Positions 1 through 6,119 are shown, numbered from the stretch's first letter. The stretch is DNA of 12,253 bases from an uncultured Eubacteriales bacterium (GCA_900544985.1 UQXK01000049.1:1-12253), one strand, 5' to 3'. Program-made: numbers and translations. Notes: generated from the letters alone by a model not told the origin.

Positions 1-28
1 CATTCACAAGAAAATTAACTATATTATT

Positions 29-50
29 TTGTCCAACTTTTGGGGTTCAC
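29..50. mobile_element. Possible terminal inverted repeat of an IS3-family element (remnant)
   Basis: The bases here read, on the minus strand, GTGAACCCCAAAAGTTGGAC, which resembles the terminal repeats of IS3-family (IS150-group) insertion sequences, where a TGAACC-rich end runs into CCCCAAAAGTTGGAC. If so, the element lies to the left of the window and this is its edge. No transposase coding is visible in the 28 bases before it. Recognition is from memory of such ends, not a database match, so it is tentative. A weak stem (46-50 with 58-62) followed by seven T at 66-72 could also act as a terminator for whatever lies upstream. Confidence 0.35.
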
Positions 51-143
51 ATCAAAAGTGAGGTCTTTTTTTATAATATTAAGAAAAATACAGTCTCATA
101 TTTTCTAATGTTTCTTTTGCAATTTGAGAAAAACTTACTTATA

Positions 144-172
144 TTGACAAAAAAAGTTTGTTATGATAATAT
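144..172 (+). promoter_or_regulatory. Sigma-A promoter of the repeat-lipoprotein operon
   Basis: A perfect -35 box TTGACA (144-149), a 17-bp spacer and a -10 box TAATAT (167-172) preceded by TGA (164-166, extended -10). Transcription should begin near 179, giving an untranslated leader of about 85 bases before the start codon at 264. Confidence 0.8.
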
Positions 173-263
173 AAAATAAAAAGGCTTTTTTATCTATATA
201 ATGGTAAAAATGACTGTTTTGAAAAATAAAAATATAAAATTTATATATAAGGAGGCATTTGTA

Positions 264-1760
264 ATGAAAAAAGTTATTGCTATTTTAATGGTGATTTTCA
301 TGCTTACCGTAATATTTTACGGTTGCAGAAAAGGCGAGGTTAAAGATACGACGCTCTCTTCTGTAACGACGGCGACAACGGGAACAACGGCGAATACAAC
401 TACACCTCCCGTAAATACGACCGTTGACCATGTAAAAGAATACAATAAAGAAGAGTGGAATCGCCAGCTTGATAATTTAAAATACGGCGAGGCACCTGAA
501 TATTTAAAACAAATAGGCAAGCCGAGCGAAGAGGACGTTGCATTTATCAGGGAGCAAGAGGGAGACGGATATTATCTTGTTTCAGATCCCGCTCAGGTGT
601 GGGATAAGGCGTTTTATGAAAGCAGATATCGTTGCACTTATATGGGAACATTTGATATTGGAGACGGAGAAAGCATAGTCTATTTTAAGGGATTTCCGAG
701 TTCAAGCATTTTGGCGATCGTATCACCGAGTTTGGCATATTATAAAAAATCCGGAGAAATCCGGTATACAACTCCACAAGAATTAGAGGAATATGAAGAA
801 TTATTCGCTTTAAGGTACAGCGAATATCTTGATTTTTTCAATTTGGCGTCAGAGATAATTTATAGGGACGAATACAATGAAAAAGAGTGGGATCGTCAGC
901 TTTATAATTTAAAATACGGCGAAGTCCCCGGATATTTAAAACAAATAGGTGTTCCGAGCGAAGAGGACGTTGCATTTATTCGAGAGCAAGTGGGAGACAG
1001 ATATTATCTTGTTTCAGATCCCGCTCAGGTGTGGGATAAGGCGTACCATGAAAGTAGCTATATTTGCCTTTACATGGGAACATTTGACATTGGAGACGGG
1101 GAAAGCATAGTGTACTTTCATGGCACAGTCGGTTTCGATATTGTGGGGACGATAGCACCAAGTTTTGCATATTATAAAAAATCCGGGAAAGTCATACGAG
1201 CAACTCCCCGAGAATTGGAGGAATATGAAGAATTATTCTCATTAAGGTGCAGAGAATATATTGATTTTTCCGATGTGGCAGCAGAGATGATTTATAATGG
1301 CGGATACACTGAAAAAGAGTATAGGCGTCAGAATGATAATTTAAAATACGGTGAGGTCCCGGAATATTTAAAACAAATGGGTGTTCCGAGTGAAGAGGAT
1401 ATGGCAACAATATATGAATCTTATAAATATCCGCTTGTCTCAGACCCTGCACAATTATGGACAGATGAGAGTCTTATAAGATACGGCGGTTATAGATATG
1501 TTTATGTGGGCACATACGATATAGAAAATAATGAAAGCGTGCTGGTTTTCAGGCGTATGTGCTTGGGTACACTTGATGATTGTGTGTCTAGACCTGATGT
1601 AGTATATTATAAAAATAGTGGAAAGGTTGATTACTGCCGAGATACCGAAAAACTTTTAGGTGATAAACAATTCGAGCTATCATATTGGAGCATACATAGA
1701 TATGACCATTTTTATGATGCTATTTTGGAGATTGTTTATAATACAAATAAAGGAGAATAA
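264..1760 (+). CDS. Secreted lipoprotein-like protein with three tandem 144-residue repeats
   Basis: Function unknown; 498 residues. The start at 264 is chosen over an in-frame ATG at 201 because AAGGAGG lies just upstream and a signal sequence follows at once: MKK, a hydrophobic stretch (residues 4-19) and FYGC with Cys21 as probable lipidation site (-1 Gly fits a lipobox, -3 Phe and -2 Tyr are weak). A Thr-rich linker (about 29-54) resembles a wall spacer. Then come three homologous units starting at residues 60, 204 and 348, each opening Y-N/T-x-K-E-W/Y-x-R-Q and carrying NLKYGE-P-YLKQ, PSEED, LVSDPAQ-W, MGTFDIGDGES-like and YYK-SG blocks. Units 1 and 2 are much more alike than unit 3. I recognise no known domain. 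It probably acts outside the membrane, perhaps binding a partner through repeated modules. Its stop overlaps the ribosome-binding site of the next gene, so the two are co-translated. Confidence 0.85.
   Translation: MKKVIAILMVIFMLTVIFYGCRKGEVKDTTLSSVTTATTGTTANTTTPPVNTTVDHVKEYNKEEWNRQLDNLKYGEAPEYLKQIGKPSEEDVAFIREQEGDGYYLVSDPAQVWDKAFYESRYRCTYMGTFDIGDGESIVYFKGFPSSSILAIVSPSLAYYKKSGEIRYTTPQELEEYEELFALRYSEYLDFFNLASEIIYRDEYNEKEWDRQLYNLKYGEVPGYLKQIGVPSEEDVAFIREQVGDRYYLVSDPAQVWDKAYHESSYICLYMGTFDIGDGESIVYFHGTVGFDIVGTIAPSFAYYKKSGKVIRATPRELEEYEELFSLRCREYIDFSDVAAEMIYNGGYTEKEYRRQNDNLKYGEVPEYLKQMGVPSEEDMATIYESYKYPLVSDPAQLWTDESLIRYGGYRYVYVGTYDIENNESVLVFRRMCLGTLDDCVSRPDVVYYKNSGKVDYCRDTEKLLGDKQFELSYWSIHRYDHFYDAILEIVYNTNKGE
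441..1736 (+). repeat. Three in-frame 432-bp tandem repeats within the lipoprotein gene
   Basis: Units begin at 441, 873 and 1305, exactly 432 bases (144 codons) apart. Units 1 and 2 share long identical DNA runs in perfect register, for example 569-612 with 1001-1044 (44 bases) and about 25 bases from 522 and 954. Unit 3 is clearly diverged but keeps the same motif order. This implies an old duplication and a more recent one or gene conversion between units 1 and 2. Confidence 0.9.
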
Positions 1761-1762
1761 AA

Positions 1763-2350
1763 ATGACTACTGCGCTTCCGCGTGAAATAAGGAAGGCTAT
1801 TCGCAAGAAAAGGGCAAAGCGAATATTTCTTTTCTTGTCAGCTACAATATTGACAGCTGTTATAATTGCGATATGGGGGGACACGATATTTCCTTTTCCC
1901 GAAGGCTATACCGCACTAAAATACTTATGTTACGCAGTGCTTCTGATTTTACCGTTTTTCTATACAAAAGTTTACCTGATTTTTACCGATTTTAATTACA
2001 TCGGAAAAATAAAGAAGGTAAAGGTTGTATCATTGGTAGATAATAAATCTGCCGCAAAACCAACTCGGGAACAGCTTTATAGAAAAAATGAAATACATAT
2101 TACGGTTGAAGATGAAAAAGGAAGAAGTTTCAAGAAAAAGGTATACGAAGCTCCGGCTAAATTTAGTGAGAATTTAGATATGTATAAGGTTGGGGATAAA
2201 GTTTTGCATCTGCATGGTACCGCTACAACTGTCGTATTGCCCACCGCAGCGGATACTCACTGTTGCTGTTGTATGTGCGGCGGTGTGAATAACAAGCTCA
2301 ACGATATTTGTACCCACTGCGGATTTCCATTGATCAAATCAATCAAATAA
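1763..2350 (+). CDS. Two-helix membrane protein with C-terminal zinc ribbon
   Basis: A 195-residue protein of unknown function. A basic N-terminus (residues 9-20) precedes two likely membrane helices (about 21-39 and 51-75). A soluble segment (80-160) with alternating beta-strand pattern and a KVGDKV turn follows; it may be a small OB/PH-like or NfeD-like barrel, but I cannot assign it. The tail holds a Cys-rich zinc ribbon: CxxC at 169-172 inside the run HCCCCMCGG, and CxxC at 183-186 (CTHCG). By topology the basic start and the ribbon should both face the cytoplasm. AGGAG overlapping the previous stop gives a strong start at 1763, 2 bases after that stop, so it belongs to the same operon as the repeat lipoprotein. 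Confidence 0.8.
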   Translation: MTTALPREIRKAIRKKRAKRIFLFLSATILTAVIIAIWGDTIFPFPEGYTALKYLCYAVLLILPFFYTKVYLIFTDFNYIGKIKKVKVVSLVDNKSAAKPTREQLYRKNEIHITVEDEKGRSFKKKVYEAPAKFSENLDMYKVGDKVLHLHGTATTVVLPTAADTHCCCCMCGGVNNKLNDICTHCGFPLIKSIK

Positions 2351-2365
2351 TTTATCAAATAATAG

Positions 2366-3130
2366 GTGAAAAATGAAAAAATAGTACAAACGGCAGGAAG
2401 AAACGCACTGGGAGACTTCGCTCCCGATTTCGCGCATTACAATGACGATATTTTATTTGGAGAAAACTGGAACAACACCGATATAAGTTTAAAAACAAGA
2501 TGCATTATTACCGTTGTGGCGCTTATGGCGCAGGGAATATGCGATAGCTCGATGAAGCATCATTTGCAGAATGCCAAAAACAACGGCGTTACAAGGGAAG
2601 AGATAGCGGCGTCGATTACTCATGCTGCGTTTTATGCGGGCTGGCCGAAGGCTTGGGCTGTATTCAATATGGCAAAAGAGGTATGGAACGAACAAACGCC
2701 CGCTCTTAGCGAAAAGGACAAATATCAGAATACGCTATTATTTCCTGTCGGAGCGCCGAACGACGCTTATGCGAAATATTTTAAAGGGCAGAGCTATCTT
2801 GCACCTGTATCAAAAGAGCAGGTGTTTATTGCGAACGTGACGTTTGAACCGAATTGCCGCAATAATTGGCATATTCATAACGCCGAAAAAGGCGGCGGGC
2901 AAATTCTTGTCTGTGTGGGCGGTGAAGGATATTATCAGGAATACGGAAAAACGGCAATCAAAATGAATCCCGGCGATGTTGTGAATATACCTGTCGGCGT
3001 AAAACACTGGCACGGAGCGGGGAAAGATAATTGGTTTTCGCATCTTGCAATAGAAGTTCCCGCCGAAAAGGGAAGCACGGAGTGGTGCGAACCCGTTTCG
3101 GACGAGGAATACGAAAATGTGGTAAAGTAA
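2366..3130 (+). CDS. Carboxymuconolactone decarboxylase-like / cupin fusion protein
   Basis: A 254-residue cytoplasmic protein with two domains. Residues about 20-110 match the carboxymuconolactone decarboxylase family (LMAQGICDSSMKHHLQNA, then THAAFYAGWPKAWAVF). This member has no CxxC redox pair, so it is not an AhpD-type peroxidase. Residues about 150-235 are a cupin barrel: H169-x-H171, Gln179 where the classic motif has Glu, and PVGVKHWH with H214 and H216 as further probable metal ligands. Such fusions are common in anaerobic Firmicutes; their substrate is generally unproven. The start is GTG at 2366, supported by the family-like opening KNEKIVQTAGR. An ATG at 2373 is in another frame and stops at once. 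No good Shine-Dalgarno is visible, so translation may be coupled to the upstream gene 15 bases away. Confidence 0.88.
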   Translation: MKNEKIVQTAGRNALGDFAPDFAHYNDDILFGENWNNTDISLKTRCIITVVALMAQGICDSSMKHHLQNAKNNGVTREEIAASITHAAFYAGWPKAWAVFNMAKEVWNEQTPALSEKDKYQNTLLFPVGAPNDAYAKYFKGQSYLAPVSKEQVFIANVTFEPNCRNNWHIHNAEKGGGQILVCVGGEGYYQEYGKTAIKMNPGDVVNIPVGVKHWHGAGKDNWFSHLAIEVPAEKGSTEWCEPVSDEEYENVVK

Positions 3131-3181
3131 TAGACGCGGGTATAAGCACGTCTTATATAAAGAGCTATAATTCAAAAATAA

Positions 3182-3220
3182 AAATCCGATAGACTTAATT
3201 TTGATCTGTCGGATTTTTTG
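3182..3220 (+). terminator. Rho-independent terminator of the cupin-containing operon
   Basis: AAATCCGATAG (3182-3192) pairs with CTGTCGGATTT (3206-3216) over 11 bp with one G-U pair, followed by a T run to 3219. It sits 50 bases after the cupin stop codon. Confidence 0.85.
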
Positions 3221-3304
3221 TTTATAATTAGGAAGATGATTATTCTGTTTTCTCTATAAATTTTATTTTACTATGATTTTGTAATATATTATTAACGTTA
3301 ATTT

Positions 3305-3742
3305 TTATTCGAACCACTTTACTTTCATAACAAAATTTTTGGCATCGTGATATCCTGCTTTTCCGTAATAATGTTCATGAAGTTCATCGGATACCGCTTG
3401 CATTTCTATACATGATGCTCCTTTGTTTATGACGCGCGTTTCGATTTCTTTTAATAAAGCACTGCCGTATCCTTTATTTTGATACTCTGTTGCTATAAGT
3501 ATCTCTTCCAAAAAATATGATCGTATATCGTCGTACTGTTTAAAATATCCCATTACAAAGCCGACTGTGATATCTTTGTCTTTCATAATCAATCCATAAG
3601 AATCCTGTGTGGTCAATACCTGACAGATTCTCTTTTTTGCCGTGGCTTCTGTCCAACAACTGTTTTCTTGTTCATTGTAATAAGAAATATAAACAGGGAT
3701 TACAGATGATATATCCGAAATATCTATTTCTTTGATTTCCAT
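3305..3742 (-). CDS. GNAT-family N-acetyltransferase
   Basis: A 145-residue cytoplasmic enzyme expected to transfer an acyl group from acyl-CoA to an amine. The core fold is visible: strand 4 EEILIATEY (79-87) followed by the pyrophosphate-binding loop Q88-N-K-G-Y-G-S94 (Q/RxxGxG/A) and helix LLKEIETRV. Then comes strand 5 CIEMQAVS and the C-terminal HEHYYGKAGYHDAKNFVMKVKW (first part is the usual Y-x-K-x-G-Y segment). The length is typical of single-domain GNATs. The start at 3742 has a weak AGGGAT upstream and the expected MEIKEID opening. It has its own promoter and no partner gene that reveals the substrate. Confidence 0.9.
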   Translation of the reverse strand: MEIKEIDISDISSVIPVYISYYNEQENSCWTEATAKKRICQVLTTQDSYGLIMKDKDITVGFVMGYFKQYDDIRSYFLEEILIATEYQNKGYGSALLKEIETRVINKGASCIEMQAVSDELHEHYYGKAGYHDAKNFVMKVKWFE

Positions 3743-3778
3743 AAGAAATATCCCTTTTTCTTTGATTTTCTTATATGA

Positions 3779-3807
3779 ATTATATCACATACAAAATACT
3801 ATTACAA
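3779..3807 (-). promoter_or_regulatory. Sigma-A promoter of the first GNAT gene
   Basis: On the minus strand: -35 TTGTAA (3802-3807), 17-bp spacer, perfect -10 TATAAT (3779-3784) preceded by TGA (extended -10). The start codon is 36 bases further on at 3742. Confidence 0.75.
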
Positions 3808-3823
3808 GGCGTAATTACACAAG

Positions 3824-3863
3824 AAAGCATACTGAAGCGATTTTTCGTTCGATATGCTTTTTT
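3824..3863. terminator. Hairpin terminator between the two GNAT genes
   Basis: AAAGCATA (3824-3831) pairs with TATGCTTT (3853-3860). Shorter inner pairing (GAAGCG with CGTTC) extends the stem. It lies just after the stop of the second GNAT gene as read on the minus strand, where it is followed by TTTCTTG; on the plus strand six T follow. It would separate the two acetyltransferase genes into independent transcripts. Confidence 0.6.
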
Positions 3864-3898
3864 AGGAGAAGTGTACCTCGAACCGAATATTAGTAGCA

Positions 3899-4363
3899 TT
3901 AAGATTCAATCAATTTTAATTTTTTAATATAAACAGGATCATTGTTTTTTGCTTTACAACTGAATGAAAATTCATATCCGAGTTTTTTATAAAATTCGGG
4001 TGCTGTGCTTGTCGTTAATATGCTTTTATATATTCCGTTTTTATAAAAATATTCTTCTGCAAGCTTCATAAGCGCAGCTCCGTGTCCGCAAAGTCTATAC
4101 TTTTTATTTACCCATAGCTCTCTGATAAAACCATATGGTTCTTCAAAAAAATCATCGGAAAATATTGTGGGTTTTACCTGAATAAACCCAATACAGTCAT
4201 TATTGTTGTTATACCGTATAAATGCTATGGTCTCTTTGTCTTTATTCATTTGTTTGAATAAATCTTCCCAATCGGACACAATAATTCCCAACTCTTGAAA
4301 ATATTGTTTGAAAGCGACTTGAAAAATACTGTTTGAAAAATCGGTTATTTGTTTTTCGATCAT
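3899..4363 (-). CDS. GNAT-family N-acetyltransferase
   Basis: A 154-residue acyl-CoA-dependent acetyltransferase of unknown substrate. Start at 4363 is chosen because GAGG lies five bases upstream (sequence TTTGAGGTGTTTATG) and the protein then opens MIEKQITDF. A longer in-frame version from 4411 would begin inside the promoter. Motif A is RELWVNKKYRLCGHGAALM (81-99) with R90-x-x-G93-x-G95-A96 contacting CoA. The C-terminal FYKKLGYEF (124-132) is the usual motif B tyrosine segment. It resembles the other GNAT in layout but not closely in sequence, so the two are not a recent duplication. Confidence 0.88.
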   Translation of the reverse strand: MIEKQITDFSNSIFQVAFKQYFQELGIIVSDWEDLFKQMNKDKETIAFIRYNNNNDCIGFIQVKPTIFSDDFFEEPYGFIRELWVNKKYRLCGHGAALMKLAEEYFYKNGIYKSILTTSTAPEFYKKLGYEFSFSCKAKNNDPVYIKKLKLIES

Positions 4364-4389
4364 AAACACCTCAAATATTATATATAAAT

Positions 4390-4418
4390 ATGATACTACA
4401 AATAAAATCATTTTTCAA
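4390..4418 (-). promoter_or_regulatory. Sigma-A promoter of the second GNAT gene
   Basis: On the minus strand: -35 TTGAAA (4413-4418), 17-bp spacer, -10 TATCAT (4390-4395). It lies 27 bases before the start codon at 4363 and rules out the longer open reading frame as the natural protein. Confidence 0.7.
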
Positions 4419-4474
4419 GCGTATAACATATTAATGTAAAATCCTTGATAGTATAAAAAATTCCAAAATTTTTC

Positions 4475-4666
4475 GAGGATTTTGGCGGAGGGAAATATTA
4501 CAGAACATGGGAATCGTAGGGACTTGTCAGGGGAGTGAAGGGAAACGTCATTGACGATGATGTTGCGGCTAAATATATACGCGAGATATATGATACTTAC
4601 GGTATACGCCCTTACCGTTGGGGATATGGCTAATGGCACGCCAAAGAATTTGCAAAGATAGTCGCG
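4475..4666 (+). pseudogene. Decayed phage terminase large-subunit fragment (nuclease domain)
   Basis: One plus-strand frame reads EDFGGGKYYRTWES, stop (TAG 4517-4519), GLVRGVKGNVIDDDVAAKYI, REIYDTYGIRPYRWGYG, stop (TAA 4631-4633), WHAKEFAKIVAW. This matches my memory of the C-terminal nuclease domain of phage large terminases: a G-hydrophobic-R...GN-ID block, then a helix, an 'YGI-P' strand, a GYD-type acidic motif, and W-AK-F. Here GYD has become GYG followed by a stop. Two in-frame stops, no start and no flanking coding show a dead relic of an integrated phage. The gap from 4364 to 4769 contains nothing else except the promoter before it and the hairpin after it. No search was possible; identity rests on pattern only. 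Confidence 0.5.
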
Positions 4667-4718
4667 TGGTATAATAGAAAACTCCCCGCTTTTACATGGG
4701 GAGTTTTCTATTATACCA
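4667..4718. terminator. 21-bp perfect hairpin, probable bidirectional terminator
   Basis: The 20-base arm 4668-4687 is a perfect reverse complement of 4698-4717, extended by one more pair at 4667/4718, around a 10-base loop. The stem has a GC block (ACTCCCC) next to the loop and an AT-rich base. It lies 50 bases after the stop of the minus-strand XRE gene, whose transcript it should end. The unusually long perfect stem could also be the core of a small non-autonomous mobile element. Confidence 0.6.
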
Positions 4719-4769
4719 TCAATTTTTAAGCAAAGTACCAGAGGAAATTATAAAAAATATGTATAGGGC

Positions 4770-5027
4770 TTATCGAAGAGCGAAATTCTTTTGAGAGGAG
4801 CGTACAGGAACAACTAAATCTGCAACATCTCGCAGTTCTTCTAAATCTATGTTTAGAAATAACACGAGCCTTGCCAAAGTAACCGAGCCCGGGAATCTTC
4901 TGCCGGATTCGATTTTTTGATACCAACGAATAGATACAGAAACCGCTTCTGCTACTTCGCTTTGAGTATATCCGAGTTCGGTTCTTGCTTTTAACAAGGC
5001 ACTTGCAAATTTATATGCCATTTTCAT
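4770..5027 (-). CDS. XRE-family helix-turn-helix transcriptional regulator
   Basis: An 85-residue DNA-binding protein consisting of one Cro/CI-type helix-turn-helix (about residues 8-62): LLKARTELGYTQSEVAEAV, then SVSIRWYQKIESGRRFPG with the typical W/Y-x-K-I-E-x-G-R recognition-helix end, and a final helix TLARLVLFLNIDLEEL. The C-terminal 20 residues have no visible domain. The start at 5027 has GGAGG seven bases upstream; an ATG two codons later is less well placed. Small free-standing XRE proteins usually belong to prophages or toxin-antitoxin pairs. No partner is seen beside it, which fits the nearby phage relic. A dyad over its ribosome-binding site suggests autoregulation. Confidence 0.88.
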   Translation of the reverse strand: MKMAYKFASALLKARTELGYTQSEVAEAVSVSIRWYQKIESGRRFPGSVTLARLVLFLNIDLEELRDVADLVVPVRSSQKNFALR

Positions 5028-5034
5028 GATAAAA

Positions 5035-5053
5035 CCTCCAAAATTTTGAGGAG
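5035..5053 (-). promoter_or_regulatory. Inverted repeat over the XRE gene ribosome-binding site
   Basis: On the minus strand CTCCTCAAAATTTTGGAGG places a near-perfect dyad (CCTC-AAAA / TTTTG-GAGG, one extra base) directly over the GGAGG ribosome-binding site and just downstream of the -10 box. It could be the regulator's own operator or an RNA stem that hides the ribosome-binding site. Confidence 0.4.
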
Positions 5054-5054
5054 T

Positions 5055-5083
5055 ATTCTATCAATTAAATAACGTAATGAAAA
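5055..5083 (-). promoter_or_regulatory. Probable promoter of the XRE gene
   Basis: On the minus strand: -35 TTTTCA (5078-5083, four of six consensus bases), 17-bp spacer, -10 TAGAAT (5055-5060, five of six). It is weaker than the other promoters in the window, as expected for a regulated gene. Confidence 0.5.
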
Positions 5084-5168
5084 CGTCCTAACAGTCCAAA
5101 AATTGAATTATGACGAAAAATTTTCTTTTTTGTCGATAAAAATATGGAAAATTATAGCGGATTGAAAG

Positions 5169-5206
5169 AAAAAAGGAAGCAACTGATATCAGTTGCTTTC
5201 TTTTTT
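5169..5206. terminator. Bidirectional terminator hairpin
   Basis: A 19-bp inverted repeat centred on GATATC (5187/5188), with arms A6-G-GAAGCAACTGA and its complement ending CTTTC-T6, contains one G-T pair. A and T runs flank both sides, so it can stop transcription from either direction. It lies downstream of the minus-strand gene ending at 5310 and upstream of the XRE promoter. Confidence 0.8.
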
Positions 5207-5209
5207 ACA

Positions 5210-5258
5210 TACAATCCTCGGAACACCATGCACGCTTTTGGGGATTGTAAATTTTTTT
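5210..5258 (+). terminator. Possible second stem-loop with T run
   Basis: TACAATCCTC (5210-5219) can pair with GGGGATTGTA (5240-5249) over 10 bp with one G-U pair, across a 20-base loop, followed by T7 at 5252-5258. There is no plus-strand gene upstream for it to serve, so its role is unclear. Apart from these hairpins and the promoter, I see nothing coding between 5028 and 5309. Confidence 0.3.
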
Positions 5259-5309
5259 ATGTATCTTTATCAAGAATTTGTTTTTGTACTACAAGATATT
5301 GCCCTAAAT

Positions 5310-5756
5310 CTACGATCTTATGCTTGGGTAATTTGCTTCGATATATTTTTTAAGCTCCGAATAATTTTCAACGTATTTCAGGTTGAATATGGTATTTTTG
5401 ATTCTCAAGCTACAACGATTTGCTACTTTATCTGCCTTTGACTGAGTAAGCACGATGTCAGATGCGGGAATGTCGTACACTTGATAATGAGCTTTCTTGG
5501 TTTTCCCGTCAAGATACAAGACATCACCCTTAAATCTCAGGGTAAAAATGTTGTTTATTCTGACTTGTATCAACGAAATTATGGTGGTTAAGCCGAAAAA
5601 CGCCGAGCTGATGCCGAGTATATATAGATTAATGGGGTCTTGCAAAAGCGAATAGATAATGAGCGCTATCCAAATCGGGATAATTATGATCGCAAAGCTG
5701 GCAAAATTGTAAGCAGCGACCTTTTTTGCATTTGTCTGTGTGACAAATTCTTTCAT
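5310..5756 (-). CDS. Small membrane protein with two helices and a possible PH-like domain
   Basis: 148 residues, function unknown. The reading frame is open further upstream, but that part overlaps the tRNA-Ser gene; the real start is 5756, where AGGAGG stands seven bases before ATG. A polar N-terminus (1-15) is followed by two hydrophobic helices (about 18-37 and 43-64) joined by a short loop. Then comes a soluble part with strand-rich sequence: NIFTLRFKGDVLYLDGK, a QVYDIPASDIVLTQ block and a C-terminal helix ELKKYIEANYP. This layout (two helices, then about 80 residues of strands and one terminal helix) resembles bacterial PH-domain membrane proteins; the assignment is by shape only. It follows tRNA-Ser on the same strand and may receive read-through past the tRNA terminator. 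Confidence 0.75.
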   Translation of the reverse strand: MKEFVTQTNAKKVAAYNFASFAIIIIPIWIALIIYSLLQDPINLYILGISSAFFGLTTIISLIQVRINNIFTLRFKGDVLYLDGKTKKAHYQVYDIPASDIVLTQSKADKVANRCSLRIKNTIFNLKYVENYSELKKYIEANYPSIRS

Positions 5757-5776
5757 AACTGTTCCTCCTAAAATTG

Positions 5777-5808
5777 AATAGCCGCAAGGAAAATTCCTTG
5801 CGGCTATT
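5777..5808 (-). terminator. Hairpin downstream of tRNA-Ser
   Basis: A perfect 15-bp stem (5777-5791 with 5794-5808) containing GCCGCAAGGAA and its complement. Read on the minus strand it ends CTATTCAATTTTA, a short T-rich tail. It lies 19 bases after the tRNA 3' end and 20 bases before the next start codon, so it would end or process the tRNA transcript. A second small stem (5809-5823) shares GCGGC sequence with it and could pair alternatively. Confidence 0.7.
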
Positions 5809-5826
5809 GCGGTTATAAGCCGCATA

Positions 5827-5915
5827 TGGCGGAGGGAAAGGGATTCGAACCCTTGTGGGATTGCTCCCAAACGGTTTTCAAGACCGCCTCGTTATGACCG
5901 CTTCGATATCCCTCC
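5827..5915 (-). tRNA. tRNA-Ser (anticodon UGA)
   Basis: An 89-base gene including an encoded CCA (complement of TGG at 5827-5829) and discriminator G. Acceptor arms GGAGGGA and TCCCTCC pair fully. The anticodon loop CTTGAAA carries TGA, reading UCA serine codons. A long variable arm GGGAGCAATCCC is the hallmark of class II tRNAs such as tRNA-Ser. The T arm AAGGG-TTCGAAT-CCCTT is canonical. It is transcribed from its own promoter at 5944-5972. Confidence 0.97.
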
Positions 5916-5943
5916 GTGTATTTATATTACACATTGTTTATTC

Positions 5944-5972
5944 ATAATATCATATTTTCTTTTTTTTGTCAA
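5944..5972 (-). promoter_or_regulatory. Strong sigma-A promoter of tRNA-Ser
   Basis: On the minus strand: perfect -35 TTGACA (5967-5972), 17-bp A-rich spacer, -10 TATTAT (5944-5949) with the TGA extension. Transcription would begin about 20 bases before the mature tRNA. Confidence 0.8.
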
Positions 5973-6035
5973 TATTATGCTCTCAATATATTCCGTGTAA
6001 TTGAAAAAATTATCTATACATGAAATCTCATATCA

Positions 6036-6058
6036 TTGTAAAGTTTTTATCTTTACAA
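6036..6058. promoter_or_regulatory. Dyad upstream of the ECF sigma promoter, possible operator
   Basis: TTGTAAAG (6036-6043) and CTTTACAA (6051-6058) form a perfect 8-bp inverted repeat with a 7-base AT spacer. It sits 27 bases before the -35 box of the sigma operon, a usual position for an activator or repressor site. The tRNA promoter fires away from it about 65 bases to the left. Confidence 0.4.
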
Positions 6059-6084
6059 CATTTTATATAAAAACATATTTTATA

Positions 6085-6113
6085 TTGAAAGAATTATTCT
6101 CAAATGTTAAAAT
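6085..6113 (+). promoter_or_regulatory. Sigma-A promoter of the ECF sigma operon
   Basis: -35 TTGAAA (6085-6090), 17-bp spacer, -10 TAAAAT (6108-6113) preceded by TGT (extended -10). The predicted start near 6120 coincides with the first base of the leader hairpin. Confidence 0.7.
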
Positions 6114-6119
6114 AAAAAT

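Noticed and set aside
441..1736. CRISPR-like or short tandem array
   Set aside because: The repeats are 432-bp coding units in frame, not short spaced repeats.
2810..3175. 121-codon minus-strand open frame over the cupin gene
   Set aside because: Antisense to a well-conserved two-domain protein; no ribosome-binding site and no recognisable sequence.
4415..4639. 74-codon minus-strand frame
   Set aside because: Opposite strand of the terminase-like relic; no start signal and overlaps the GNAT promoter.
5144..5353. Short plus-strand frames (69 and 82 codons)
   Set aside because: They run through two hairpins and into the end of the opposite gene, with no ribosome-binding site.
4770..5756. Toxin-antitoxin pair formed by the XRE protein and the next minus-strand gene
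   Set aside because: The genes are about 280 bp apart with a strong terminator between them, and the partner is a two-helix membrane protein, so an operon is not supported.
5757..5870. N-terminal extension of the two-helix membrane protein
   Set aside because: It would overlap tRNA-Ser and its terminator; AGGAGG before 5756 marks the real start.
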